Origin: an uncultured Eubacteriales bacterium
Lineage (GTDB): Bacteria > Bacillota > Clostridia > Oscillospirales > Oscillospiraceae
Direction: 5' to 3'
NCBI GenBank assembly: GCA_902492005.1
Contig: CABUJV010000017.1
Coordinates: 1-43,263, forward strand
DNA: 43,263 nucleotides
Positions 1 to 6,225 of this stretch are shown piece after piece; positions within the stretch are counted from its first letter, which is position 1, and every line of letters starts with the position of its first letter. The translations under genes and the position numbers were made by a program. The notes under the pieces were generated by a model. The model searched no databases and was not told the origin of the DNA. It was given only the letters and a program-made list of their open reading frames with translations.

Positions 1-1
1 T

Positions 2-97
2 TTAATGACACTCGGACCAAACAATGATCATCCAAACTACATTCTCCAAGTGGGTAATGTGTTCGGATTTATCATTTCTATTGAGAATGTACTTTGA
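2..97 (+). CDS. C-terminal end of an unidentified protein (partial)
   Basis: An open frame enters from the left edge and ends at a TGA at 95-97. The 31 visible residues include GPNNDHPNYI and end FIISIENVL. It is followed within 4 bases by a strong terminator hairpin, which supports it being a real gene end. Too little is visible to name a family. Confidence 0.55.
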   Translation, partial: LMTLGPNNDHPNYILQVGNVFGFIISIENVL

Positions 98-100
98 TGG

Positions 101-136
101 ACAAGGGCGGGACTATCATCCCGCCCTTGTTTTTTT
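101..136 (+). terminator. Rho-independent terminator
   Basis: A perfect 12-bp stem (101-112 with 119-130) and a 6-base loop are followed by a T run to 136. It ends the transcript of the partial gene at the left edge. Confidence 0.9.
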
Positions 137-157
137 GACCTTTTCTGATATATTATG

Positions 158-170
158 TGTCTGTCAGACA
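158..170. promoter_or_regulatory. 13-bp palindrome, possible operator
   Basis: TGTCTG-T-CAGACA is a perfect palindrome between the upstream terminator and the ribosome binding site of the next gene. Its position suits an operator, but no regulator can be assigned and no good -35/-10 pair was found around it. Confidence 0.3.
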
Positions 171-196
171 AATCGGGGTTTGCGGAGGTGATTTAA

Positions 197-637
197 TTGG
201 ATATTATAGCGAAACTGACATCAAATAACGATAAGTACGCTTGTGCGATTGCAGATAAAATCATATCGGAAAGTCAGGAGACAGACGAATGGTATGAATA
301 CTTTGATGATTTTGCCTCCCTGCTCGATCATCCGAAATCGTTTGTAAGAAATAGAGCACTCTATATTCTCGCGGCAAATGCCCAATGGGATGAAGAAAAC
401 CGCTTTGATTTGATTATCTCTGACTTTCTTTCCCATATCGTAGACGAAAAGCCGATCACGGCAAGGCAATGTATCAAAGCGCTTGCTCAGGTAGGTCAGA
501 CAAAGCCACAATATATCCCTCAGATATTGTCTGCTTTACATCGTGCAGATCTGTCAAAGTATAAAGACAGTATGCGTCCTTTGATTGAAATGGATATTGC
601 GGAATCAGAAAAGGCGTTAGCATCAGCTTGTTTATAG
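197..637 (+). CDS. HEAT-repeat-like small protein
   Basis: This 146-residue protein starts at TTG, chosen because GGAGGTG lies 6 bases upstream and no ATG fits. It is acidic and mostly helical by eye. Paired-helix stretches such as LLDHPKSFVRNRALYILA and KPITARQCIKALAQVG look like two or more HEAT repeats, a fold used for protein-protein contacts. There is no signal peptide or membrane segment, so it is probably cytosolic. It lies just upstream of a MerR-type regulator on the same strand, but that gene has its own promoter. No enzymatic motif is visible, so only the fold is suggested. Its base composition is less GC-rich than the rest of the window, in line with an accessory region. Confidence 0.7.
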   Translation: MDIIAKLTSNNDKYACAIADKIISESQETDEWYEYFDDFASLLDHPKSFVRNRALYILAANAQWDEENRFDLIISDFLSHIVDEKPITARQCIKALAQVGQTKPQYIPQILSALHRADLSKYKDSMRPLIEMDIAESEKALASACL

Positions 638-665
638 GGATAAACAAACCGTGATTGATTGCCTG

Positions 666-696
666 TTGACTCTCCCCTAAGAGGATACGATAGGAT
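666..696 (+). promoter_or_regulatory. MerR-type promoter with 19-bp spacer
   Basis: TTGACT (666-671) and TAGGAT (691-696) are separated by 19 bp. That is the over-long spacing typical of promoters twisted by MerR-family activators. The spacer contains CTC/GAG arms (CTCCCCTAAGAGG) around its centre. Transcription would start near 702-704, only about a dozen bases before the ATG at 716. Autoregulation is inferred. Confidence 0.65.
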
Positions 697-715
697 AGTT
701 TCGGTGGTGATGAAG

Positions 716-1510
716 ATGCTGAAAATCGGTACTTTTTCAAGATTGTCGCTGCTTACAGTGAAAGCCTTGCGATTCTACGAAAAGGAAGGTCTGCTGATCC
801 CCGCACACATTGACGAATGGACCGGGTATCGCTTCTATGAGACAAGCCAGCTTGCGCAGGCGGCTAAAATCAAGGCATACAGGCAGATTGACCTTTCCGT
901 GGAGGAAATCAAAACTATTCTTGCAGGTGCACAGGTAAGAGATATATTGAAATTAAAGGCAGACAGTCTAAAAAAGCAGCAGGCCGATATTAGTATCCGT
1001 CTCTCCATCATCAATTATCTTATGGAGGACAAACAAATGAACTATCAGGCAGTTATCAAGGAAATCCCGGAAACCATCGTTTACTATGAGGAAAGACGGC
1101 TGGACGGCTACCCGGATTTGATGACATTCGTTCCCGAATCGGGGGCTGAGTGCAAGCGGCTGAATCCAGACCTCAAATGTGCGGAGCCGCCGTATGAGTT
1201 TTGTGAATATCTTGACGGCGAATACAGGCATAAGGATATTTTAGTTCGCCACTCGGAAGCCGTAACGGAATTTGGAAAGGAGAATGAGAGGATTAAGTTC
1301 CGCAGAATTCCCGCCACAAAAGTAATCAGTATCTATCACAAAGGAGCTTATGACAATCTTGGCGAAGCCTATGCATACATCATGAAATATGCGGAGGCCA
1401 ATGGCTATAAGATTTCCGGGCTTGCAAGGGAATCTTATATTGATGGTATCTGGAACAAGGATTCGGCAGATGAATGGCTGACAGAGATTCAACTGCCGAT
1501 AGAAGGCTAA
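716..1510 (+). CDS. MerR-family regulator with GyrI-like effector domain
   Basis: This 264-residue protein begins MLKIGTFSRLSLLTVKALRF, the classic MerR winged-helix start, followed by YRFYETSQLAQ (wing and second helix). A coiled dimerisation helix spans about residues 75-110. The C-terminal 150 residues resemble the GyrI-like/BmrR multidrug-sensing domain, with a conserved-looking KVISIYHKGAYDNLGEAYAYI. Upstream in-frame codons exist, but the 19-bp-spacer promoter predicts a transcript start near 703. ATG 716, preceded by GGTGGTGA, is therefore the best start. Family members bind lipophilic or cationic compounds and activate efflux or their own genes. No transporter lies next to it, so the target may be only itself. 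Confidence 0.85.
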   Translation: MLKIGTFSRLSLLTVKALRFYEKEGLLIPAHIDEWTGYRFYETSQLAQAAKIKAYRQIDLSVEEIKTILAGAQVRDILKLKADSLKKQQADISIRLSIINYLMEDKQMNYQAVIKEIPETIVYYEERRLDGYPDLMTFVPESGAECKRLNPDLKCAEPPYEFCEYLDGEYRHKDILVRHSEAVTEFGKENERIKFRRIPATKVISIYHKGAYDNLGEAYAYIMKYAEANGYKISGLARESYIDGIWNKDSADEWLTEIQLPIEG

Positions 1511-1542
1511 AGCACGACTTCCAGTTTGTCGAACAATGGTAT

Positions 1543-1576
1543 AAGGCGGGAACATCGTTACAGATGTTCCCGCCTT
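1543..1576. terminator. Hairpin between convergent genes
   Basis: A perfect 13-bp stem (1543-1555 with 1564-1576) has an 8-base loop. The T tract is weak on both sides, so termination is likely but not certain. It separates the MerR gene from the leftward remnants of an integrative element. Confidence 0.55.
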
Positions 1577-1581
1577 GTGCT

Positions 1582-1758
1582 TTATTGTTGTTCTGCTTTA
1601 TCGGCTTCCCGCTTTGCCTTCCACTCGGCAAACTCCCTCTGTCCTTCCTCGCTCTCGAAGAATTTTTGTATCTCCGGGAGCAGGACACGGTCCAGGGCCT
1701 CCACTTCATGGAGGGGTATCCCGGTGCCGTAGTCGTTGACTTTCTCCTTCCTTGTCAT
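1582..1758 (-). CDS. Small integrative-element protein (58 aa)
   Basis: This 58-residue acidic/basic protein starts MTRKEKVNDYGTGIPLHEVE and ends KREADKAEQQ. GGAGGCGGGG sits ahead of ATG 1758. It follows the broken tnpW gene by 15 bases in the same direction. From memory, small proteins of this look accompany tnpW in Tn4451/ICE-type elements of gut Clostridia. Its function is unknown. The N-terminal PLHEVEALDRVLLPEIQKFF segment looks helical and amphipathic. The reading frame appears intact although its neighbour is not. Confidence 0.6.
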   Translation of the reverse strand: MTRKEKVNDYGTGIPLHEVEALDRVLLPEIQKFFESEEGQREFAEWKAKREADKAEQQ

Positions 1759-1773
1759 AGACCCCGCCTCCCG

Positions 1774-2014
1774 CTAAAGCTGCCCCTCGTCGAACAGGTA
1801 GCCCTGGAAGATAGTGCCGTCCTGGGGGATGAAGCGGCCCCTTGCGTCTTTGGGTATCTGGTCGGCGGCGCTGGTGTTGTCCAGGATGATTTGAGATAGC
1901 ACGCTGTCCGCCCTGCCGCACACCCGGAAATCCAGGTTGTTCTTGATTTGCCCTGGAATGACCGCGGCGTCGGGCCGCTGTGCCGGTAGAGATTTTCTTG
2001 CTTGACTGTTTCAA
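1774..2014 (-). pseudogene. tnpW: tnpW-like transposon protein, frameshifted
   Basis: Translation from TTG 2014 (AAAGGAGG just upstream) reads MKQSSKKISTGTAA. The conserved-looking remainder, DAAVIPGQIKNNLDFRV through GRFIPQDGTIFQGYLFDEGQL, continues in another frame to the TAG at 1774-1776. The span of 241 bases is 80 codons plus one base, so a single inserted base around 1968-1975 explains the break. The intact product would be about 79 residues. The assignment to TnpW of Tn4451-like elements rests on recognition of the IKNNLDFRV and FIPQDGTIFQGYLFDEG motifs. The element's recombinase is not in the window. Confidence 0.6.
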
Positions 2015-2106
2015 AATATCCTCCTTTCCAAGCAGCCGAGCAAGGCTTCATCCTATGCATATTATACCTCTGCCGACCGCCCGAGTTAAGGATGTCGATG
2101 GAACAG

Positions 2107-2253
2107 TTAGGCTGGCTCCAAATCGGCCAGCATCAGCTTCAACAGAATGTCACGCATGGACTCGCCTTTGTCCTTGTAGACGGGCGTGACAATGAATTGG
2201 ATTTTGCCGACTTGATAGGTGTATTCCTCCTTGACGGGTACGGGATCTTCCAT
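2107..2253 (-). CDS. Small element-associated protein (48 aa)
   Basis: This 48-residue protein begins MEDPVPVKEEYTYQVGKIQF and continues IVTPVYKDKGESMRDILLKLM. GGAAGGAG precedes ATG 2253 by about 6 bases. It resembles the small conserved proteins carried beside recombinases in integrative elements of gut Firmicutes (recognition from memory). Its place upstream of the tnpW relic and in the same direction supports that. No biochemical role can be given. The frame is intact. Confidence 0.6.
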   Translation of the reverse strand: MEDPVPVKEEYTYQVGKIQFIVTPVYKDKGESMRDILLKLMLADLEPA

Positions 2254-2320
2254 GTGGGTCTCCTTCCAGAGCAACAAGAAACAATGACCGACAGTTTCCC
2301 TTGTCCCGTGGGGAAACGAA

Positions 2321-2352
2321 AGAGGGCGGCACCTTCGACGGTGCCGCCCTCT
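2321..2352. terminator. Strong hairpin at remnant border
   Basis: A perfect 13-bp GC-rich stem (2321-2333 with 2340-2352) encloses a TTCGAC loop. It lies between the element genes and the IS200-like relic. The flanking T tracts are poor, so it may be a terminator or an element-boundary structure. Confidence 0.5.
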
Positions 2353-2363
2353 TGTATAAAGAA

Positions 2364-2628
2364 AACCACTGGCAAGGCCAGTGGTTCAAAAGAGCTTTAG
2401 CGAGGAGGGAAAAAGCTCCCTATGTTATAATGCAAGTGCGGTCTGCCAACTGCACAAGGAAATAACATAGGGAGGTCATTCAAGTGGAATGAACGACGCA
2501 AATAGTTTATCTCATACGAAGTGAAATTGCAAATACCATATTGTGTTTGCGCCAAAGTATCGGAGAAAAGTATTCTACCAGGAAAAACGCCAGCCGAATT
2601 GTGGAAATACCACCGGCTTTGCCGGTGG
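2364..2628 (+). mobile_element. IS200/IS605-type relic with subterminal hairpins
   Basis: A 10-bp hairpin (2364-2373 with 2377-2386, loop AAG) and an 8-bp hairpin (2610-2617 with 2621-2628, loop TTT) have related CCAC...GTGG arms, as in the left and right ends of IS200/IS605 elements. Between them lies only the first part of a tnpA gene. The element therefore looks internally deleted and unable to move on its own. A third, imperfect CACC...GGTGG arm pair follows at about 2652-2669. Confidence 0.6.
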
Positions 2629-2630
2629 AT
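2489..2630 (+). pseudogene. tnpA: IS200-type transposase tnpA, 5' fragment with nonsense codon
   Basis: From ATG 2489 (GGGAGG upstream) the frame reads MNDANSLSHTK, then TGA (2522-2524), then NCKYHIVFAPKYRRKVFYQEK. That is the N-terminus of the HUH-type TnpA family. The family usually has Trp at the stop position, so TGG-to-TGA is likely. The catalytic HUH and Tyr regions are missing because the sequence runs straight into the right-end hairpin. Confidence 0.7.
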
Positions 2631-2689
2631 GATTATTTGCATTAAGAAAAGCACCAGCAGTGCAGGTGGTTCCCTAAATCTTTAACTAT

Positions 2690-2800
2690 GCGCAAAAAAT
2701 ATCCCTGTATTTGCCCCAAAATATCGGCGGCAAATTGCATATCCACATGCTGGTGAGGGTCTTGCCGCCGACGGTCGCGTCGGTCGGGGCGGGAGACAAC
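2690..2800 (+). pseudogene. tnpA: Second tnpA scrap (N-terminus joined to HUH motif)
   Basis: One frame around 2700-2745 reads PVFAPKYRRQIAY, matching the TnpA N-terminal motif. Immediately after, another frame reads LHIHMLVRVLPPTVAS, matching the HUH motif region (family form HIHMLVxIPPKxSVS). The two pieces are normally about 35 residues apart, so this looks like a second, internally deleted and frameshifted copy. It is distinct from the one at 2489. Confidence 0.5.
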
Positions 2801-3001
2801 GCGAAAAGACGTAGACCACATGGATGTAAATGTTCAGGGGCAGGATGCCGGGCCGGGGATTGCAGAACTGCACGGGGCCCCGGTTGGAGCTGTCGAATTC
2901 GTCCCGCGGAAACTCGTCTGCGCCGAAATTCGCGCCGCACTGGCGGCGTTCCGCCAGAAGCTGGGCCCTGTGGCGCATCTAACGTGACCGGCGGACAGGA
3001 A
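2801..3001. other. Stretch with no supported gene
   Basis: Several GC-driven open frames cross this segment on both strands. The longest leftward one contains NIYIHVVYVFS. None has a ribosome binding site or recognisable domain, and the leftward ones run antisense through the tnpA scrap. I see no supported feature here. Confidence 0.4.
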
Positions 3002-4336
3002 TCACCGCAGGGCGCGCCATCTCCGCCACCAGCGGACCAGCACCCGGCACAGATACGCGGGGGTGACGAACTGGAAGGCCCCCCGCCGCCGGGTGCGCAG
3101 AGTCAGACGCGTCAGCAGCAGCCGGTACCGGGCCAAAAAGGCCCTCCGGCTCATGTGCTCCGGGGGCAGTACCAGGTGGGCCAGGTCCCACTGCCGCAGG
3201 TTCCGGCTGGTGAGCTCCCCCTCCCTCCGCTGATAGAAGGGGGTAGGCGGAATCGGGGTGAGGATCTGAACGGAAGCATACCGGACCGGATGCTCCGCCA
3301 CCCAGCGGGTCAGGGCCCGGAAGTCCGCCTTCTCAAAGGCCGGGTCGGCCAGCAGCAGAGCGGCGCAGTCGGCCCCGTTGGCATGGAGGACGGCCACGCA
3401 GGCCTCGTTTACCGCCCGGCTGGTCCCCTTGTTCCAGCCTTCCAGGCGGTCGTCCCGCACCCCCTCGATGCCCACCAGGAAGCATCGGAAGCCCGCCCGG
3501 CACAGCCGGCCCGTCAGCTCCGGGTGGGCGGCGATGAAGTCCGCCCGGGCGTAACAGATGAATTGTTTGCGGATGCCCCGCTCCTCCAGGCCCCGCAGAA
3601 AGCCCTCCGCCCGCGCCTCCTCCAGCAGGAAGTCCGAATCCACGATAAAGACGGTCTCTCCCGGTATCGCCTCCAATTCGTCCAGCACCAGATCCAGCCG
3701 CCGGGCCTGATACCGTCCGCCGTGGAGGTTCCGGCCATAGCAGAAGTCGCAGGAATAGGGGCAGGCTACGGCGGTCTTTAAGGTGGACACCCGCGGATAG
3801 TCCAGATAGCGGAACCACTTCGCCCCCGCCGCCCAGCCGCTCCGGTCGGGCAGGGGCAGCTCGTCAATGTCGCAGGGGATATAGGGCGTCTCGCTCCACC
3901 CCTCTCCCGTTCTCCAGCACAGGCCGGGTATCCCCGCCGGGTCGGCCCCGGACAGCAGGGCCTGGAAGGCCGCCGTGGACTCCCCCCGCAGGATGAAATC
4001 CACCCCCTCCAAGCGCAGTCTGACCCAGTTGAGCTGGGCATGGACTCCGCCCACCACCACCCGGCAGCCAGGGGCAGCCGTCTTGGCCAGCCGGACATAT
4101 TCCGCCATCTCCCGCTCCTGCGTCAGATAGCCAGTCAGCGCCACCCAGTCCGGCCGCACCTCTCTTACCACCCGGGAGAACGGACGGTACTCCAAAATTC
4201 CGTCATAGACAACCGGCTCCGCCCCCATGTCCCTGCAGGCCGCCGACAGATACTCCAGCTCCAGCGGCTCGCAGTCCACCGCCCCAAACACCGTCATGGC
4301 GTTGAGCCGTCTGGGCCGTACCAGCAGCACCCGCAT
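3002..4336 (-). CDS. B12-binding-domain radical SAM protein
   Basis: This 444-residue protein opens with a Rossmann-like cobalamin-binding-type domain (MRVLLVRPRRLNAM; VALTGYLTQE; GCRVVVGGVHAQLNW, residues 1-130). A radical SAM barrel follows, with CPYSCDFC at 192-199 (C192, C196, C199) to hold a 4Fe-4S cluster. The DSDFLLEE and RADFIAAHPEL segments fit the following strands, and GIEG is a SAM-contacting motif. The C-terminus is very basic. The cobalamin-ligand DxHxxG motif typical of true B12 users is not obvious, so cobalamin binding is uncertain. Relatives methylate or rearrange unactivated carbons in lipids, tetrapyrroles and natural products; the substrate cannot be told. It is a single gene, divergent from the promoter at 4434. 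Confidence 0.85.
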   Translation of the reverse strand: MRVLLVRPRRLNAMTVFGAVDCEPLELEYLSAACRDMGAEPVVYDGILEYRPFSRVVREVRPDWVALTGYLTQEREMAEYVRLAKTAAPGCRVVVGGVHAQLNWVRLRLEGVDFILRGESTAAFQALLSGADPAGIPGLCWRTGEGWSETPYIPCDIDELPLPDRSGWAAGAKWFRYLDYPRVSTLKTAVACPYSCDFCYGRNLHGGRYQARRLDLVLDELEAIPGETVFIVDSDFLLEEARAEGFLRGLEERGIRKQFICYARADFIAAHPELTGRLCRAGFRCFLVGIEGVRDDRLEGWNKGTSRAVNEACVAVLHANGADCAALLLADPAFEKADFRALTRWVAEHPVRYASVQILTPIPPTPFYQRREGELTSRNLRQWDLAHLVLPPEHMSRRAFLARYRLLLTRLTLRTRRRGAFQFVTPAYLCRVLVRWWRRWRALR

Positions 4337-4433
4337 AAAACCGCCCCCTTCCCCCGTATTTTACCGATTTCTGCCCCGTTCCGCAAGCCTCCGGTCCCTC
4401 CCCAGAAATATCCGGAAATCCGCCGAAAAGAAT

Positions 4434-4462
4434 TTGACATCCCGGGAACAATGTGTTACAAT
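4434..4462 (+). promoter_or_regulatory. Sigma-A promoter of the NlpC/P60 operon
   Basis: TTGACA (4434-4439) and TACAAT (4457-4462) are spaced 17 bp, close to perfect. It drives the 97-residue protein and the NlpC/P60 hydrolase. Confidence 0.85.
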
Positions 4463-4471
4463 TCGGTTACA
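4455..4471 (-). promoter_or_regulatory. WalR-type box overlapping the -10
   Basis: Read on the minus strand the site is TGTAAC-N5-TGTAAC, which fits the published WalR (YycF) consensus TGTWAH-N5-TGTWAH exactly. It overlaps the -10 hexamer and the start region of the 4434 promoter, a position expected to repress. The same arrangement occurs at 30047-30063 before another cell-wall gene. The regulator is not in this window. Confidence 0.6.
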
Positions 4472-4499
4472 GTTTTTATCTTGGATATTGGAGGTCAAT

Positions 4500-4793
4500 A
4501 TGGCTGATCAGAAATTCCCCCTGGTCTACAAGGGACACCCCCTGCGCCGCAAAGACAACCTGATCTATTACGGCAGCATGGCGGATAAATATATCATCAT
4601 GCTCCAGGTGATGGACAACAAGAAGGTGGACGACGGCCTCTCTTTGGCCACCAAGGTCTCGGTCCAGCTTCAGCTCACCGACCCCGACCTGAAGAGCCGC
4701 GACCGCGTAGTCAAAAAGACCGAGAAGGACAACCTTTACGCCGCCATGGACGTGGCCGCAGTGTGGCTGGCCCGGGCTCTGGCCAGCAAGTAA
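4500..4793 (+). CDS. Conserved small protein upstream of NlpC/P60 hydrolase
   Basis: This 97-residue protein starts at ATG 4500 with GGAGGT 5-10 bases upstream. It begins MADQKFPLVYKGHPLRRKDN and contains YYGSMADKYIIMLQV and KVSVQLQLTDPDLKSRDRV. The pattern suggests a compact alpha/beta protein: beta strands in the middle and a final amphipathic helix (NLYAAMDVAAVWLARALASK). There is no signal peptide, so it is cytosolic. It shares the WalR-boxed promoter with the hydrolase 41 bases downstream, which hints at a role linked to envelope homeostasis. I recognise it only as a conserved clostridial protein of unknown function. Confidence 0.75.
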   Translation: MADQKFPLVYKGHPLRRKDNLIYYGSMADKYIIMLQVMDNKKVDDGLSLATKVSVQLQLTDPDLKSRDRVVKKTEKDNLYAAMDVAAVWLARALASK

Positions 4794-4834
4794 TCTTTCC
4801 CGCCTACAAACGATAAAATGGGAGGTCCTCACCG

Positions 4835-5725
4835 ATGATAATGTCCGGCAAGCTGCTGCGCACCTGCCTGCTCACCGTCGCCCTTACCGCTCTGTGTACC
4901 ATCGGCGCGTCCGCCGCCTGTCTGGGCGCCGGCACCGTCACTGCCGACGCCCTCCGCCTGCGGGACACACCCGCCACCGACGGCGCCATCCTGGCCACCG
5001 CCACCAGCAACGCCAATCTGGTGGTGCTGGAGGAGGCCGGCGACGGCTGGTACAAGGTCAGCTACAACGCCGTGGAGGGCTACATGGCCGGTGAATATCT
5101 GACCGTCTCCACCTCCATGGACGCCGCGCTGGGCTACGGCGAGGTCAACAGCGACGTATCCTCCCTGAACATCCGCTCCGGCGCCGGCACCGGCTATAGC
5201 GTACTGAAAAGCGTCTCCGGCGGCACCGTGCTGGAGCTCACCGGGGTGCAGGACGGCTGGTACAAGGTCGTCCACGGCGGCACCAGCGGCTATGTCAGCA
5301 GCGACTACATAACTCTCACCTCCGAGGCTCCCGCCTCCACCGCAGCCGCCTCCTCGGTGGGCGAGGAGATCGCCGCCTATGCCCAGAACTTCCTGGGCAC
5401 TCCCTACGTCTACGGCGGCAGCAGCACCAGCGGCTTTGACTGCTCCGGCTTCACCAAGTATGTCTACAGCCAGTTCGGCTATACCCTCAACCGCACCGCC
5501 ACTGACCAGCTCTCCAACGGCGTGTCCGTCACTAAGGACGAGCTGCAGCCCGGCGATCTGGTGTTCTTCAAGTACCGCACCAGCAAACCGGTCTCCCATG
5601 TGGGCATCTACATCGGCAGCGGGCAGTTCATCCACGCCTCCACCAACAGCTACACCGTCCAGATCGACGATCTGTCCTCCGGCCACTACGCCAACGTCTA
5701 CGTCTACGGCCGTCGGGTGGTCTGA
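4835..5725 (+). CDS. Secreted SH3-SH3-NlpC/P60 peptidoglycan hydrolase
   Basis: This 296-residue protein has a signal peptide at about 1-28 (hydrophobic LLTVALTALCTIGASA). Two bacterial SH3 domains follow at about 32-92 and 102-163; each has a GWYKV core and a GY(M/V) turn. A linker leads to an NlpC/P60 domain at about 175-296. The catalytic residues are C203 in GFDCSGF, H255 in PVSHVGIYIG and H267 in QFIHAS. Family enzymes cut the D-Glu/diamino-acid peptide bond of peptidoglycan stems. ATG 4835 lies 8 bases after GGAGGT; ATG 4841 is an alternative start. It is the second gene of an operon whose promoter carries a WalR-type box, fitting wall-hydrolase control. Confidence 0.93.
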   Translation: MIMSGKLLRTCLLTVALTALCTIGASAACLGAGTVTADALRLRDTPATDGAILATATSNANLVVLEEAGDGWYKVSYNAVEGYMAGEYLTVSTSMDAALGYGEVNSDVSSLNIRSGAGTGYSVLKSVSGGTVLELTGVQDGWYKVVHGGTSGYVSSDYITLTSEAPASTAAASSVGEEIAAYAQNFLGTPYVYGGSSTSGFDCSGFTKYVYSQFGYTLNRTATDQLSNGVSVTKDELQPGDLVFFKYRTSKPVSHVGIYIGSGQFIHASTNSYTVQIDDLSSGHYANVYVYGRRVV

Positions 5726-5730
5726 ACCTC

Positions 5731-5759
5731 TTGCAAATCTGAGGCGGAGGAACTATAAT
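5731..5759 (+). promoter_or_regulatory. Promoter of the DtxR-like regulator
   Basis: TTGCAA (5731-5736) and TATAAT (5754-5759) are spaced 17 bp, starting just after the hydrolase stop codon. The predicted transcript would begin around 5766, inside the hairpin listed next. Confidence 0.75.
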
Positions 5760-5762
5760 AGC

Positions 5763-5793
5763 ACGTGCGCAGCGCCTCTGCCGCTGCGCACGT
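5763..5793 (+). terminator. 12-bp GC-rich hairpin
   Basis: Stem 5763-5774 with 5782-5793 and a 7-base loop are followed by a short TTCTT. It can end transcription from the hydrolase operon. Because the 5754 promoter lies just before it, it also falls at the predicted start of the next transcript and could be an operator or leader hairpin. Confidence 0.6.
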
Positions 5794-5816
5794 TTCTTAT
5801 TGCGAGGAGGCCCGCC

Positions 5817-6206
5817 ATGGAACATCTGACCATCGCCATGGAGCACTATCTGGAGACCGTTTACGATCTGTGCGGCGACGGCGGCTGCCGGCTCAGCGAT
5901 GTGGCCGCCCGGCTGGAGGTCTCCAAGGCCAGCGCCAACAACGCCATGAATGTGCTGGCCTCCCGGGGTCTTGTGGAAAGTGAAAAATACCGGGAGATCC
6001 GGCTGACGGAGCAGGGGCTCCGTCTAGCCGAACTGCTCTCCCACAAGCACACCATTCTGCAGCGCCTGCTGACGCAGGTGATGGGGGTGGACCCGGAGCA
6101 GGCCTATGAGGACGCCTGCGCCATCGAGCACGTCATCAGCGCCGACTCGGTCGCCCACATCCAGGATTTTCTGCGCCGCTGTCCCCCGCGCTCCGACCAA
6201 ACCTGA
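5817..6206 (+). CDS. DtxR-family metal-dependent repressor without SH3 domain
   Basis: This 129-residue protein has a winged helix (RLSDVAARLEVSKASANNAMNVL as recognition region) and a helical dimerisation/metal domain (VDPEQAYEDACAIEHVISAD). Length and domain content match the short MntR type. The C101-x2-E104-H105 ligand set, however, matches the iron-sensing DtxR/IdeR pattern (C102, E105, H106). H10 replaces the usual Met or Asp ligand in MEHYLE. H76/H78 in LSHKHTIL are further candidate ligands. The start ATG 5817 has GAGGAGG 6 bases upstream. It probably regulates iron or manganese genes elsewhere. The exporter gene begins 19 bases downstream. Confidence 0.85.
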   Translation: MEHLTIAMEHYLETVYDLCGDGGCRLSDVAARLEVSKASANNAMNVLASRGLVESEKYREIRLTEQGLRLAELLSHKHTILQRLLTQVMGVDPEQAYEDACAIEHVISADSVAHIQDFLRRCPPRSDQT

Positions 6207-6225
6207 GGAAAGGACTTCGACCGCC

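Noticed and set aside
2682..2978. A 98-residue leftward open frame
   Set aside because: It has no ribosome binding site, overlaps the antisense of the tnpA scrap and shows no recognisable domain, so it is not supported as a gene.
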